Below are positions 44,089 through 54,579 of a stretch of DNA of 64,000 nucleotides, in pieces. The DNA is from Diplolepis rosae (lineage: Eukaryota; Arthropoda; Insecta; Hymenoptera; Diplolepididae), in assembly GCA_030998225.1 (NCBI GenBank), contig JAPYXD010000704.1:6572001-6636000 (forward strand), given 5' to 3'. The translations under genes and the position numbers were made by a program. The notes under the pieces were generated by a model. That model had not been told where the DNA came from, made no database searches, and saw only the letters and a list, made by a program, of their open reading frames with translations. Position 1 is the first letter of the stretch. Each line of letters begins with the position of its first letter.

Positions 44089-44281
44089 GGAGAAAAATAG
44101 AGATCAGAAGAATATGAATGGTTACTAAAAACCAGGAATGACCAGCAGGTGAGAAAAGAGAGTGTTACGCAGTCTGGGAATGAGTTCTGTACTGTTTAAT
44201 ACTCTCTTTTCTTACTTAGTAGTCATTCCTGGTTTTTAGTAACCATTCATATTTTTCTGATTTCCAGTTTTCTCCGTGATA
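44083..44281. mobile_element. MITE with about 80-bp inverted repeats and ATCACGGAGAAAA ends
   Basis: ATCACGGAGAAAAATAGAGA at the left faces the inverse of ATCACGGAGAAAACTGGAAA at 44281. The arms share 'ggttactaaaaaccaggaat' in inverted orientation, and a short loop of about 40 bases separates them. Confidence 0.8.
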
Positions 44282-44709
44282 GATATACGGATCTGAGAAA
44301 AGGACGTATAATTTTTTATAATCAATTGGTTAGATGAAAAATTATCAGGCAAATTGGATGGGTTCCTAATTGACATATTTGAATATATTAGCCCTTTAAA
44401 CATGTAGATCAAAAGAAATATAACATATTTCAAAAGTAAAATATTTTGAAAATGTACTGTAAAAATTTCAGACCGAAATTCAAAGTATTAACGAAGCTAT
44501 AGCATATAATCGGAGGCGCGCCGCAAACGCGATTTGTTAGCTGCGTGCCAGCTGTGACGGTCTTACCTCTGTTCAGAAAATTTATTGTCAAAAAATCGCT
44601 GAAAATGACGTTTATGGAGAAACCCAAGGTTTATTGTCACCTGCCTCTTTATTTACATGTCCACTATGACCGTGAAAAACAGTCACAAATATTGTAAAAT
44701 AAACTAAAA
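44282..44709. other. No recognisable gene
   Basis: A GC patch 'ggaggcgcgccgcaaacgcg' lies at about 44512. Nothing else. Confidence 0.35.
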
Positions 44710-46016
44710 AAATCTGCCCGTTTCACGGGCACATTCTCATCGCGCATTTAAGTTTATTTCTTATAATTTGATATTGAAGCTCAAACCAATTTTATAATAA
44801 TATTACAGATGATGTGAATTACACATTTTCTCAAAGTCGCTCAATTTCTTTTTGAATTTAAGTGAAACAGGAAATTTAATTTACTTAAGGCTCTATCAGC
44901 CTTAAGGAACACATTCTCATCATGGCGTTCGCGCTTCGCGCTCGATTTTCTGTATACATTTCAGTAACTTTTTAATAAATTACATGATGATTGATAAATT
45001 TATTTTCTTCCAAATCTCTCAAAAAGAAAAAACAGTCGTAGACTTTATTTAAGGAAACGATTTTGCAGAACAACGCTTATTTCGTATCTCACATATTTTG
45101 GTGAAAAAAATCGAATTTTTTAAATATTAAAAATCAAAACATAAAATATACATCCTGTCCCGAAATGTCTCAATGAGAATTTGTAGACCTCATTTAGGCA
45201 AACAATTTTCCATCTAAACGTTTTTTGTGTATCTCACATATTTTGTCTAAAAAATGGAATTTTTGAATTTTAATCGTATTTTTTGGAATTAAAACGAAAA
45301 ATATATGTTTTATCAGAAACTGTGTGAGACAAAATTTGTAGATCTTTTTGAAACTACAAACTTTGTATTCTTACGTTTTTTTCGTATTTCGAATATTATT
45401 GTTAAAAAATTGAATTTTGGATTTTCAATAGTTTTTTTTTGCATTAAAAAGAAAAATATGCATCTTATGAAAAAATGTTACAATTCAAATTTTTAGGTCT
45501 TTATTTATTTAATTATATTAAATCATAACGTTTTTTCGTATCTCGTATAATTTAACTGGAAAATAGAATTTTGATATGGACTTTTTTCGAATTTGAATGT
45601 GCTGTAACATTTCTAATTTTGATTTAATCAAAAAATGTTATCAGGATAATTTTCAGAGATTTATGAGAACTATCTAAAACCAGTATTAAAATTTTTGATT
45701 TTTTCAAAAAATTATTTTCAAAAACACAAAAGTAGTGCTCAGTCCCTCAATTTTGATTGGATGTGGCTGGTTAACGAACTTGTCCTTACTTTTTCGGCTC
45801 CGATAAAGTGTACCAAAGATCAATTCAATCTGATAATTCTATCGAGAGTTATGCCGCACACGACCTACAGACAGACAGACAGACTGACAGACAGACACTT
45901 GCGTAAAAACCCTTTTTTCTGACTCAGGGGCTCTTAAAATGTAAAGATTTGATGAAAATTTCGAAAGTCATTTTTCACATAAAACCAATACCTTCTCATC
46001 CATGATGAGAATGTAA
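44710..46016 (+). mobile_element. Unclassified hairpin/ACATTCTCATC element, copy 1
   Basis: The left end has the hairpin GCCCGTTTCACGGGC directly followed by ACATTCTCATCGCGC. About 180 bases further is a second hairpin, CTTAAGGC..GCCTTAAG, followed by GAACACATTCTCATCATGG and a third hairpin, GCGCTTCGCGC. The right end is CATCCATGATGAGAATGT, the same motif inverted. The middle is AT-rich with repeated 'cgtatctcacatattttg' words and a (CAGA)n tract at 45865. The copy at 58417-60012 is inverted and collinear. The frame at 45695-45922 is conserved in both copies but is short and ends in the CAGA tract. Confidence 0.7.
45865..45897. repeat. (CAGA)n microsatellite
   Basis: Part of the element at 44710. 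The inverted copy has the matching (GTCT)n at 58537-58562. Confidence 0.85.
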
Positions 46017-47199
46017 TAATTTTTTTATACAATATAAGACGTCATTAAAAACATATGAAAAAATTGGAATTATTGCATCTTATTATCTTGTAAAAAAAAA
46101 TTACATGAATAAACTTCAAATTTAAGCATTTATGTGAGACTATCCCCTTAAAACTGGGTGGATTCTGTGAAAAATGTTTTACAAACTAATTTATTGAAGA
46201 GATTTTCATTTCATCAACCTAAAGATAGTTAGGCATAAACTTGAAGAATAGATATAATTATCTGTAACAGATTAAAGTCCATTCTTAAACTGTCAAAAGA
46301 TTGAGCTCTGAGCCTACTTCGTGTATACATGAGCAGACAAGAGATTATCAGAATGATTAAGGCCTGTGAACAGGTGGCAGTTTGACAGGTACATAAATCC
46401 AAAGAATGACATAACTTTGCGTAACAGATTAGACTGCTTGACAACTGTCACAGGATTTGGTATAGAACACAGCTTTTTTGTATTTACACAATTTCAACTA
46501 TTTTCCAATCCTAATGATCGAGGGCTGATTTTCTGCTTAGCAAAATTTCTTGCAACTCTCTTGGAGGAATTCTGATCAGAACTATTCAAAACAATTTTAT
46601 TTATAAAAATAATAAGCGTATGATTAATCGATACAAATTTTTTTATGAGAAAGAATCAAATAAAGTTCATCCACGTATTTCAATACAGTGGAAAACACGA
46701 GCTACTGAGAAGTAACAAGTAAAAAGAGATGTAAATATAAATTCTTTGACCTGAAAAATGTAGAATGCTTTACAAAGGAATACACATTATATTTTGATAC
46801 CTTCCTAAAGCCTAGAAATATTAATTGTACATAACAGGTCTTAAAAATAAGAAAGAATGCAATTTTTGAGAGTTTTAACCACAGTATTTAGAATATCAAC
46901 AGAAACAATTTAAAACAATTTAATTTGAAAAGGGCTCATAATAGTTTTGAAAATACATAATATTCTGTGCTCCATACCGTAAATAAAAAGACTCAAATAT
47001 TAACGCTTCAATAAATATTACTAAACCATTGGAATTTTTATTAAAATAAAAATTTCATGACTTTTGGATTACCTACTTAAAGAACTGACATTTTTCTTTT
47101 AACTTGGGCTCATTAAACATTAAATTTCATCATTTTTCATGCTACAAAAAAATTAGTTGGATATTACAAAAATTAAGTCTTTAAAAAACTCAAAAGAAA
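46017..47199. other. No recognisable gene
   Basis: AT-rich. Overlapping frames at 46229-46575 on both strands lack motifs. Confidence 0.4.
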
Positions 47200-47887
47200 C
47201 AAAAGAGTGGGTAACCGCAATGCGCGAACATTTTCTTTCATTTAAATAAAATATTTGGAAAAATGATCAAAAATACATGTCAGTACATGTTAAATGTCAT
47301 TCCCCATATTTTTTCTTCCATAAATTTTTGTGTTAGAACTCTAGATTTTTTTATAATCAAAGAAAACCGTATTTTTGAAAGGTACGAAATCAATCGATTT
47401 TTTACAATCAACTCTCTGTTTTTCGTACAAATTTTTTCGGAATAGTCTGAAATTTTCTCCACAGACTTAGAAAACCCTAGATGTTCAGATGGTTATGTTC
47501 AAAATAACACAATTCTCTATTTGTTAATTATTTTTATTATAACAGTTGCGTCTAACAGAATTCTCATGTTTCAACTTCAAAGAAAAAAAGTATCGGAGGA
47601 AGTTTAGAGTTAAGAGAATTTTCAGCGAGAAAGTTGTTCAGTAGGCTTTCTGGGAGTTTATGTATATATTATACGTCAAAATAATCGTTATTACAGGTTT
47701 GGTAGTTACATATTAATTATTGGCTCGAAATTTGTCGACTTTCTGAGGACTAATACATTTTGTAGGATAAATACCCGAAATGTTCGTGAAAATGGAAGAC
47801 AAGAAACCCATTATTAGAAACATTTCATTTGACAGATCAAAATTATATGAATCTAATAGAATAGAATTATGATGCTGATAATGTTAT

Positions 47888-48047
47888 TCAATTGTTATTC
47901 GAATATTAATACTTTTTCTGCTAGCTCAATAATAATCTGTACCAACTGTACCTTGTTTCTGGCTTTCTTACCGATATTCCGGCTCCACTTTTCGGGATTC
48001 TTTGATCTTTGCCTTCCAACTTCGGGATTTGTTTCTTGGGACATTTT
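47888..48047 (-). pseudogene. Scrap resembling the N-terminus of a DUF7869-type protein
   Basis: Minus strand: MSQETNPEVGRQRSKNPEKW, then SRNIGKKARNKVQLV, ending in a stop. In DUF7869-type proteins, as I recall, the N-terminus has a 'K(R)NPxxWxRNxxKxxRN' signature, which this matches. No later blocks of the family were found nearby, so it is a first-exon remnant or coincidence. Its place between long inverted repeats supports the former. Confidence 0.4.
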
Positions 48048-48263
48048 CACGACCACAGTAATACATTTTTGACAAATTTTTAACTTAATTAATGCAATAA
48101 ATTACATGTTTTCTCTCCAAAGGTAAATCATGAATTGACTTAAAAAGAATAAAAACATAGAAAAGCTTCAGAATATTTTTCCAGAAATTTTATTCTGAAC
48201 CGGCGTAAGCAGAACTGTTCCTAGAACTCTAAACATAGTTCGTTTTTAAAGTTCTTTAATGCA

Positions 48264-48797
48264 TTTTATGTACCTCTGGCGCGTAAACTCATTTTTACGC
48301 TACAGTTGAGAGTAGCGTAATGTTGTGTATTACGATGCAGAGGAATGTAATGTAAAAATTGAACTGCGCGTGTGCCTATAATCATACAGCGGAGCGTAAT
48401 CTTCTTCTTATTCTTCTTATTCTTCGTACAGCGTTGGCACAGTACTGACAACGTCTTGTACATTTGAACTGCAAATTGAACACACAAAATCGAGAAATTC
48501 AAAATGGCCGGAAGTATTCGCGGAATGTCAAGTCAGATGGTCGATAATCACGGCAATTTCGACCTTTTCAGATTGTATTCAAGTGTACGCATAAAAACTC
48601 GTATATGCGCCGAAGTCACATAAAATAGAATACGTGCCAATGCACACAATTCGGGTGATTACGAGACTCGCTTAAAATGCTCGCAGGACTGATCGCGCCT
48701 CGGCTTCGTCTCGGATTCGATCTCCTGCGAGCATTGTCGCTCGTCGCGTAATAACCCTCATTATGGGCCTAGGCACATAATATACTATTGTTATATT
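48264..48797. mobile_element. MITE family 1 plus unit 2, copy D
   Basis: MITE 1 spans 48264-48625, from TTTTATGTACCTCTGGCGCG to CGCCGAAGTCACATAAAA. Unit 2 follows to 48797, with the GCTCGCAGGA / TCCTGCGAGC hairpin. The order and join are the same as in copy C, so the two parts have moved or been amplified together. Confidence 0.75.
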
Positions 48798-49459
48798 ATA
48801 TTGCCAATATAAAGTGTTTATATATCATTTTTTCCCATTGGTGAGAAGGGTGTTTAAATATTTTTTACAAAATAGATATAAATAAGAAAAACCAATTGTC
48901 AAAAATGATGTTGCAACTCTGTCGAATCGCGTGCTCTCGGCATGGGTGAATTTCTCTTTCTCCTGTGATCGATCAATATACCTCGCGACGGTATCGGTGC
49001 GCTGGAGCGCAGTTAAGTAAATTCCCATCCTGACCGCAGTTTTGGATTAAAAAATCACAAAATGTATTTAAAAACTGCCTAAAAGCCTACTAAACAACTT
49101 TCTCGCTAAAAATTCTCTTAACTCTAAACTTCCTCGCATACTTTTTTTCTTTGAAGTTGGAACATGAGAATTCTGCCAGCCGCAACTGTTATAATAAAAA
49201 TTATTAACAAATAGAGAATTTTGTTATGTTGAACATGACCATCTGAAGCTCTAGGGTTTTTTGAGTTTGTTGATAAAATTTCAGACTATTCCGGGGAAAC
49301 TCATACGAAAAACAGAGAGTTGATTGTGAAAAATCGATTGATTTCGTACCCAGAAAAAGTAGGATTTTCTTCGATTATAAAAAAAACTAGAGTTCTGACA
49401 CATGTAGGGGAGAGTCTCCGGTTGTGGGCACAGTTTTTTTTACCCATAATTTTCCTTTG

Positions 49460-49545
49460 AGTCCATAATCGTAGTTTCAACCCGCTCTACAGGTACCGAA
49501 AATCGGATTTTCAAAGGAGGCGCTATGAAAATTAAATTTTCGATT
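49460..49545. mobile_element. Half of the 54.3-kb MITE family
   Basis: 'atcgtagtttcaacccgctctacaggtaccgaaaatcgg' followed by 'attttcaaaggaggcgctatg' matches the right half of 54291-54448. Confidence 0.65.
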
Positions 49546-49817
49546 TTGATACTGACTTTTTTCAGATCTTAACATACTGTCATGTCCCGCGACTCTATAA
49601 ACTCAAAATACAGCAAGATCTATGAAGAAATAGGAAGATCGTCAAATTCGAAAGGCAGATTTGAATATAATTGATATATTTGGCTGAGACATTGATTCCA
49701 GGTAATTAATTTCACCAAAGCGTGACTCATTAGAGATAGAAACTCATCCGATCTTGAGCTTCAATACCAAATATAGGAAAGGTGACTCACTTTGCCTTTT
49801 ACGCCCACCATAATTGA

Positions 49818-50337
49818 CATACTACTGTGATCGGATTGAAAGGTGAATTTTGAATTTAAACTTCCCGGGATTTTCGAAACTGAATTTTTTTTTCCATAAG
49901 GTGGTAGTACTATTAGTGACATCTGTGCCAAATTCCACATCAAAATATTCATTAGTGTGAAGCTGTTCGCAGAAAAAGGCCGGATTTATGGGACAACAAC
50001 TCTTGGCATGATAATGCACCATCACACACGGCACTGGTTTTACGCGATCATTTCGTCAAAACTTCAACAAATATCGTTCCGCAACCATCGTATTCACCTG
50101 ATTTAGCTCCGTGTGACTTCTGGTTGTTCAGCAAACTCAAGAGACCGCTCCAGGGACACCGTTTTGACTCGATTGAGGAGATAAAAACCGAATCGCTGAA
50201 GGCTCTGAAGGCTATTCCTGGCATAAGTGTATCGCGGTGAAAGGGGATTACTTCGGAGACGAAATAGATTTGGAACAATAAGTAAGTATTTAAAAGTAAT
50301 AATAAAATTCACCTTTCAATTTGATCACAGTAGTACT
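49818..50337 (+). mobile_element. Internally deleted mariner with both TIRs
   Basis: TACTACTGTGATCGGATTGA at the left end faces the inverse of AGTACTACTGTGATCAAATTG at 50337. Plus-strand coding in shifting frames reads DNAPSHTALVLRDHFVKT (Asp 2), YSPDLAPCDFWLFSKLKRPL (Asp 3) and HRFDSIEEIKTESLKALKAI, and ends KGDYFGDEIDLEQ*. The N-terminal domain and first Asp are deleted, and the 'CFEDW' segment has a further small deletion. Confidence 0.85.
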
Positions 50338-51311
50338 TTAGGTCTATAAAAAGAAAATAAGACACAATGCTACAGCACAGTCAACGTTCACAGTGGGTCC
50401 ACTCGTATAGGAGAAAAGGGAAACGAATTATAGTGTTTGCTATCATCAAGTGGTGACGCTATTGTCGCTACCGATGTTCTTCTTAACCTGTTGTAACCAT
50501 CGCAACCATAGTTTGATATTCTTTTGATAAAATCAGATGATATACTATAAATCATAGATTCATGCTTAAAAAATTTCCGCTCTTTACAATATACCTTCTT
50601 ACTGGGTTTCGGGCTGTGGGGTTTTCGTTTGCATTGATATTAATTCTTGCTATCATAACTTGACGGCGCTGATGCTCACTTTCACTTTTTCAAGTACCCT
50701 CGTAAAATACATGTTAGTGGACGCACTATGGTCAACGTTCGAGTTCTACAATTTAACCAACACGCATCGGTCCAGTCTCATTATCTTTACACCACGAGTT
50801 CAGTCTAGTTCAACCAGATTTTTACCCACAATTCAAGCGACAGTTGAAAGTGAAAGGCAAGTCTAACCAAATTAATTTTGAGTGCTGCAATAAGGTCGCA
50901 ATCTACTCTGAATTCCAAGAAGGGAGTCGACTTGAAACATCCACTAAAATTAACTCGAATCAGTAACTCAAGTGACTAAAACCGATTGGACCTAGATTGA
51001 TCAACAATATTCTACAAGATATTTAAATACTTATCGCGAATTATCAATAAGAAGGACAACTCAACTCATCAACCCGACCCAGCTAGACTCATTCGAAACT
51101 TGTTTGAAATTAAACGAAGAGTAAATACAAGCAATTCAAGTTTTCTATCTTATATTATCACATTTCCATAGTGCTTACTTTACAACCTATTTTTATATCA
51201 ATAAACGTGTTTCATATAATCAATTCTATTACATTTACTGATTTTATCATCATCCCTTAGAGAGGATCCTTCTGACCTTTACATCAGAATAGGAAATCTT
51301 TAATAAGAGAA
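50338..51311. other. GC-richer non-coding stretch, possibly a decayed LTR
   Basis: From about 50400 to 51130 the composition is less AT-biased than the neighbourhood, with an AATAAACG poly(A)-type signal at 51202. No protein frame was recognised. A palindrome at its right edge (51312) is of the kind seen at insect LTR ends, but no TG..CA pair or target duplication could be fixed. Confidence 0.25.
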
Positions 51312-51332
51312 ATGTTACGTTCCTAACGTAAC
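51312..51332. repeat. Near-palindrome TGTTACG-TTCCTAA-CGTAACA
   Basis: Seven-base arms TGTTACG/CGTAACA around TTCCTAA. It lies between the possible LTR and the next repeat. Confidence 0.5.
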
Positions 51333-51334
51333 AA

Positions 51335-51625
51335 TATTGTAACTTTTCTAATTTTGATTCATTCGAAAGATGTTATGTGAATAATTGGTAGAGATTTCTG
51401 ATCACTATTCGAAACCAATATTGCAATTTTTTATTTTTTTTTTATACTCGAAAGATGCTCTTATTTTCACAATTTTGGTCGGATGTAGCTGGTTAACGAA
51501 TTTGTTCTTAATATGTGTGCTGCGATTAATTACACCAATGCTAAATTAAATCCGACAATTGTTTCGAGAGTTATCGTATTAATGACCTACTATTACTATT
51601 ACAGACAGACAGACAGACAATTTCG
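51335..51625. mobile_element. Diverged third copy of the 45.6-kb element segment
   Basis: 'taacttttctaattttgatt', 'ggtcggatgtagctggttaacgaa' and 'cgagagttatcg', followed by a (CAGA)n tract, line up in order with 45600-45895 of copy 1. Neither terminus is present. Confidence 0.6.
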
Positions 51626-52617
51626 TTCCAGCACTTCATTCCAGCACCTATAAACCGTACACAGGTGCGAATTGGGATTTCACGATTTCAGCAGCTGATT
51701 TATATATGAAAAACGTGTTCAAAACACATTTATAACTATGAAGATTTCAAGATGATTAACAATCCAGTATTTTCATCTAGATTCTAGAGATATACTGTGT
51801 GCCCGTGAGCACTTCATTAGCCACCAATAATATTAATGATTCATATCGATTCCCCAAGTATGAGTTTCCGCAAATGACACTATCGTCGCACAGACTATGC
51901 GAGTTTGGTTCGTGACTGTCTGGATTAACGCCAAGTTAACCCCGGCCTTTTCATTCTCATATACGAAGGTATACGATCAAATTTCCGCGGGTTGTAAGTG
52001 GAGTAGACATATATATATACAAGTATATATACACTTTATAGGGTGAGGAAGGTAGATTTAATCGGATCTCGGCTAAGTCCTAACTACGTGTCCGAATCCT
52101 ATACTACGTTAGGACGTCGACGAGTCGTTCCCGAAACGGCGCCGGCGGGTGGAATAAGCTTTTCTGAGAATTACTTGAATTACTCGAGTTGTCTTCATGC
52201 ACGAGGATTAGCCCGAAAGAGAAGTCTTAATCAGTGTGTCGGCAGCAGGGTCTTAATGGGTGCAGATGAAATCCGCTTTTCTCTCCTCCACTGAAGAGTT
52301 ATCGATAATGAAAGTCAGTGGTAACGATACGATTACATGAGAAGTCCTCGAACTGTTCGATTCGTAGCTTTCACGAATAAATTATTATCGAAGAATCATC
52401 AAAGTGGGTCGATCTTTCGATCGGAACTCACCCCTTTCTTGGTGGCTGAAACTAGCCTGTTAGCGGAAAGAGATCGAGTAAGATTCAATCGATTTCGAGA
52501 TCAGAAGGCTAAATGTAAAACGCAATTCCGAGAAGTATCTATCAAACATAATGGAGGAATGATGAAATGGTATGCTATTACGAAAAAGCCTATAGTCTTG
52601 CTAGAAAACTGATGATA
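51626..52617. other. GC-richer unexplained region
   Basis: From about 51790 to 52600 the sequence is clearly less AT-rich, with CpG-containing words (cgtcgacgagtcg, ggcgccggcgggtgg). TATA-like 'tatatatacactttatag' precedes it at about 52025. Two frames, 52043-52294 and 52337-52612, have no recognised motif. It might be an LTR and leader of a retroelement, a non-coding gene or an old exon. Confidence 0.3.
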
Positions 52618-52953
52618 TACAGGATGAGTCTTTTATCTTGGGACATCGAAATACCTCAAGTAATACGCATCGTACGAAAAAATTTTCTATTTTTGGAGGG
52701 GGGGGGGGGAGGTGGAAATTTTAAATTTCTAATAGGAACCTCTATTTATTATTGAAGATTCGGATCCACTATTAAAAAAGACTTGAATTTTATTCCAAAA
52801 TTTTTGTTTGATTCAAGATTTAATTTTTTCTAATTTTCGCGTAGTCGCTTTTTACCCTGGAAAATAAAAAGTTTTTATTGCTAACAATTTTTTTGTACGA
52901 TACGTATTCCTTGAGGTATTTCAATGTTTCAAGTTAAAAAAACTCACCCTGTA
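52618..52953. mobile_element. Fold-back MITE with TACAGGRTGAGT ends
   Basis: TACAGGATGAGTCTTTTATC at 52618 faces the inverse of TACAGGGTGAGTTTTTTTAA at 52953. The arms of about 70 bp share 'gaaatacctcaag' and 'cgtacgaaaaaatt'. A poly-G run (52699-52708) lies inside. A similar arm piece is at 58007-58040. Confidence 0.8.
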
Positions 52954-53949
52954 TATCTACTTGGCACATAGCTTGAATCGCATACTCTAAATTATTACGA
53001 ATTTTATCCTTACGATTTATCATGCTTGGAAGATATTTTCATTAATCACTTAAAAAATTACAAGTGTTTGGTTATTTAGTATCATAAAAAAATTTCCTCT
53101 AATCAACTTCTGCTATATTCAAACAATAAAAATAGTCGTATTTCACAATCAGAACGTTTCCAGGTTTCTCAATTTCAAGCTTTATTAAATTTTAAGCACA
53201 CTATTCCACTCGGTAAGCTTCGAAGCTTCTTTATTGAATTGCGGTTTAATTTAAACTAAATTAAGCATTTGAAGATTCTCTAGATACTTTGTGTTAACTT
53301 GGTTCTGAACAAAGTTAATTTCTGAATTTATTATATCAGAAGTAAGTCAAGCTCAACGTAGTCGATTATATATTGGTTCGAACGCAAAAGTTTAATCAGC
53401 AATTTTTTCTTCCAAATACACTAGACATTACGAAAAAAAAACTTCTCAGTTGGTGCGCAAATCCTCAAAGATAGCATGATGTATATTTTGTTCAAATTAC
53501 GGTTTTAGAGCAAGTAATTAAGGTAATTTCCGGTGCAGGCCAGCAATTTGTACCAAACGTGTACAGTTAGCTAAGCCAACAGCTGGTCGACGGTGATTTT
53601 AATATAAATATATATATTAGATTCTCCAAATAACCTTTCGAATTTAAGATATCTCGAATTTATCTCCTACCAATTCTACTCTCAATTAGATTAATTTTTC
53701 ATGACAACATAGATAAAATAATACAACCTATATCATATTAATTAATTACTAAGCCCGGGAAAAAATATAATATTTTAATTACAGACCATTTTTTCTAATG
53801 AACCAAGATTTTTGTCTGACCAAAAGAAAATTGTATGAATGCTTTTCATGCCGAAAAACGTATAAAAAAATACAAAAAATGCGTGAGAAAAAACATTTAC
53901 AGCTTTTACAAGGATTTTAATAATTTCTTGCTCTATCGATTCCTGTTAT
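52954..53949. other. No recognisable gene
   Basis: AT-rich. Nothing was identified. Confidence 0.4.
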
Positions 53950-54290
53950 AGAATAGTATATTACATTACAAGGGGCGAAACAGAGCGATTGCATGAGTGT
54001 GAAGTTTGCTGCCCGAGTGAAACGAGGGCTGCAATCACACGAAATGTTTTCGCTGTGTTTTATTTCGAATAATGTATTAGTACGTTGTGCAACTAGGGAA
54101 AAAAAAATTTATTTTGCGAGTGTGAAGTTTGATGCCCGAGCAAAGCGAGGGTAACAACCACATGAGTAAAATAAATGTTTTTCCCGTGTTGCACACGATT
54201 TTTTTTCTACTATAGGGTCAGAAAGTGGATTTGTTTGCCCCGCACGGGGCAATAAAGTCCACTTTATGGCCCGCTAGTAGAAAACCTATT
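53950..54290. repeat. Repeat with three GC hairpins
   Basis: GCCCGAGTGAAACGAGGGC at 54011, then GCCCGAGCAAAGCGAGGG at 54133, each preceded by 'gagtgtgaagttt(g)', and finally GCCCCGCACGGGGC at 54238. The first two halves are diverged direct repeats of about 120 bp. Confidence 0.6.
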
Positions 54291-54448
54291 TTTCATAGCA
54301 ACTCTTTTGAGAATCTGATTGGCTGTAACTGTGGAGCGGGTTGAAACAGCGACTTTCAATCCTAGGGTTGAAAATCGTAGTTTCAACCCTCTCTACAGGT
54401 ATCGAAAATCGGATTTTCAAAGGAGGCGCTATGAAAAATAGTTTACTC
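54291..54448. mobile_element. Short MITE, about 158 bp
   Basis: ACCTATTTTTCATAGCAACT at the left faces the inverse of AAACTATTTTTCATAGCGCC at the right. The arms extend through 'gagaatctgatt' / 'aatcggattttc'. Fragments of the same family are at 5215 and 49460. Confidence 0.7.
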
Positions 54449-54579
54449 CATTCCAAAAACACAAGTTGACCATAATTTGACCTAGAAATGTGACTTCAAA
54501 TTTATAAAAAAGACCATCGTGACATGCAACACATCACTCAATAAGTTTCCGGTCTAACTAAAAAAACACAGTTTTTTCG

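Larger units (their letters stand above)
47200..49405. mobile_element. Second long-inverted-repeat element, with MITE D inside
   Basis: Arm 47207-47680 (opening AAAAGAGTGGGTAACCGCAA) is inverted at about 49060-49405, for example 'gagtttaagagaattttcag'-type text near 47620 and its inverse near 49115. The outer arm sequence matches the fold-back at 36334-36929. Between the arms lie a DUF7869-like N-terminal scrap and MITE copy D. The right arm is cut short at 'gttctgacacatgta'. About 350-470 bp per arm is similar in scale to the 10.04-kb element. Confidence 0.6.
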
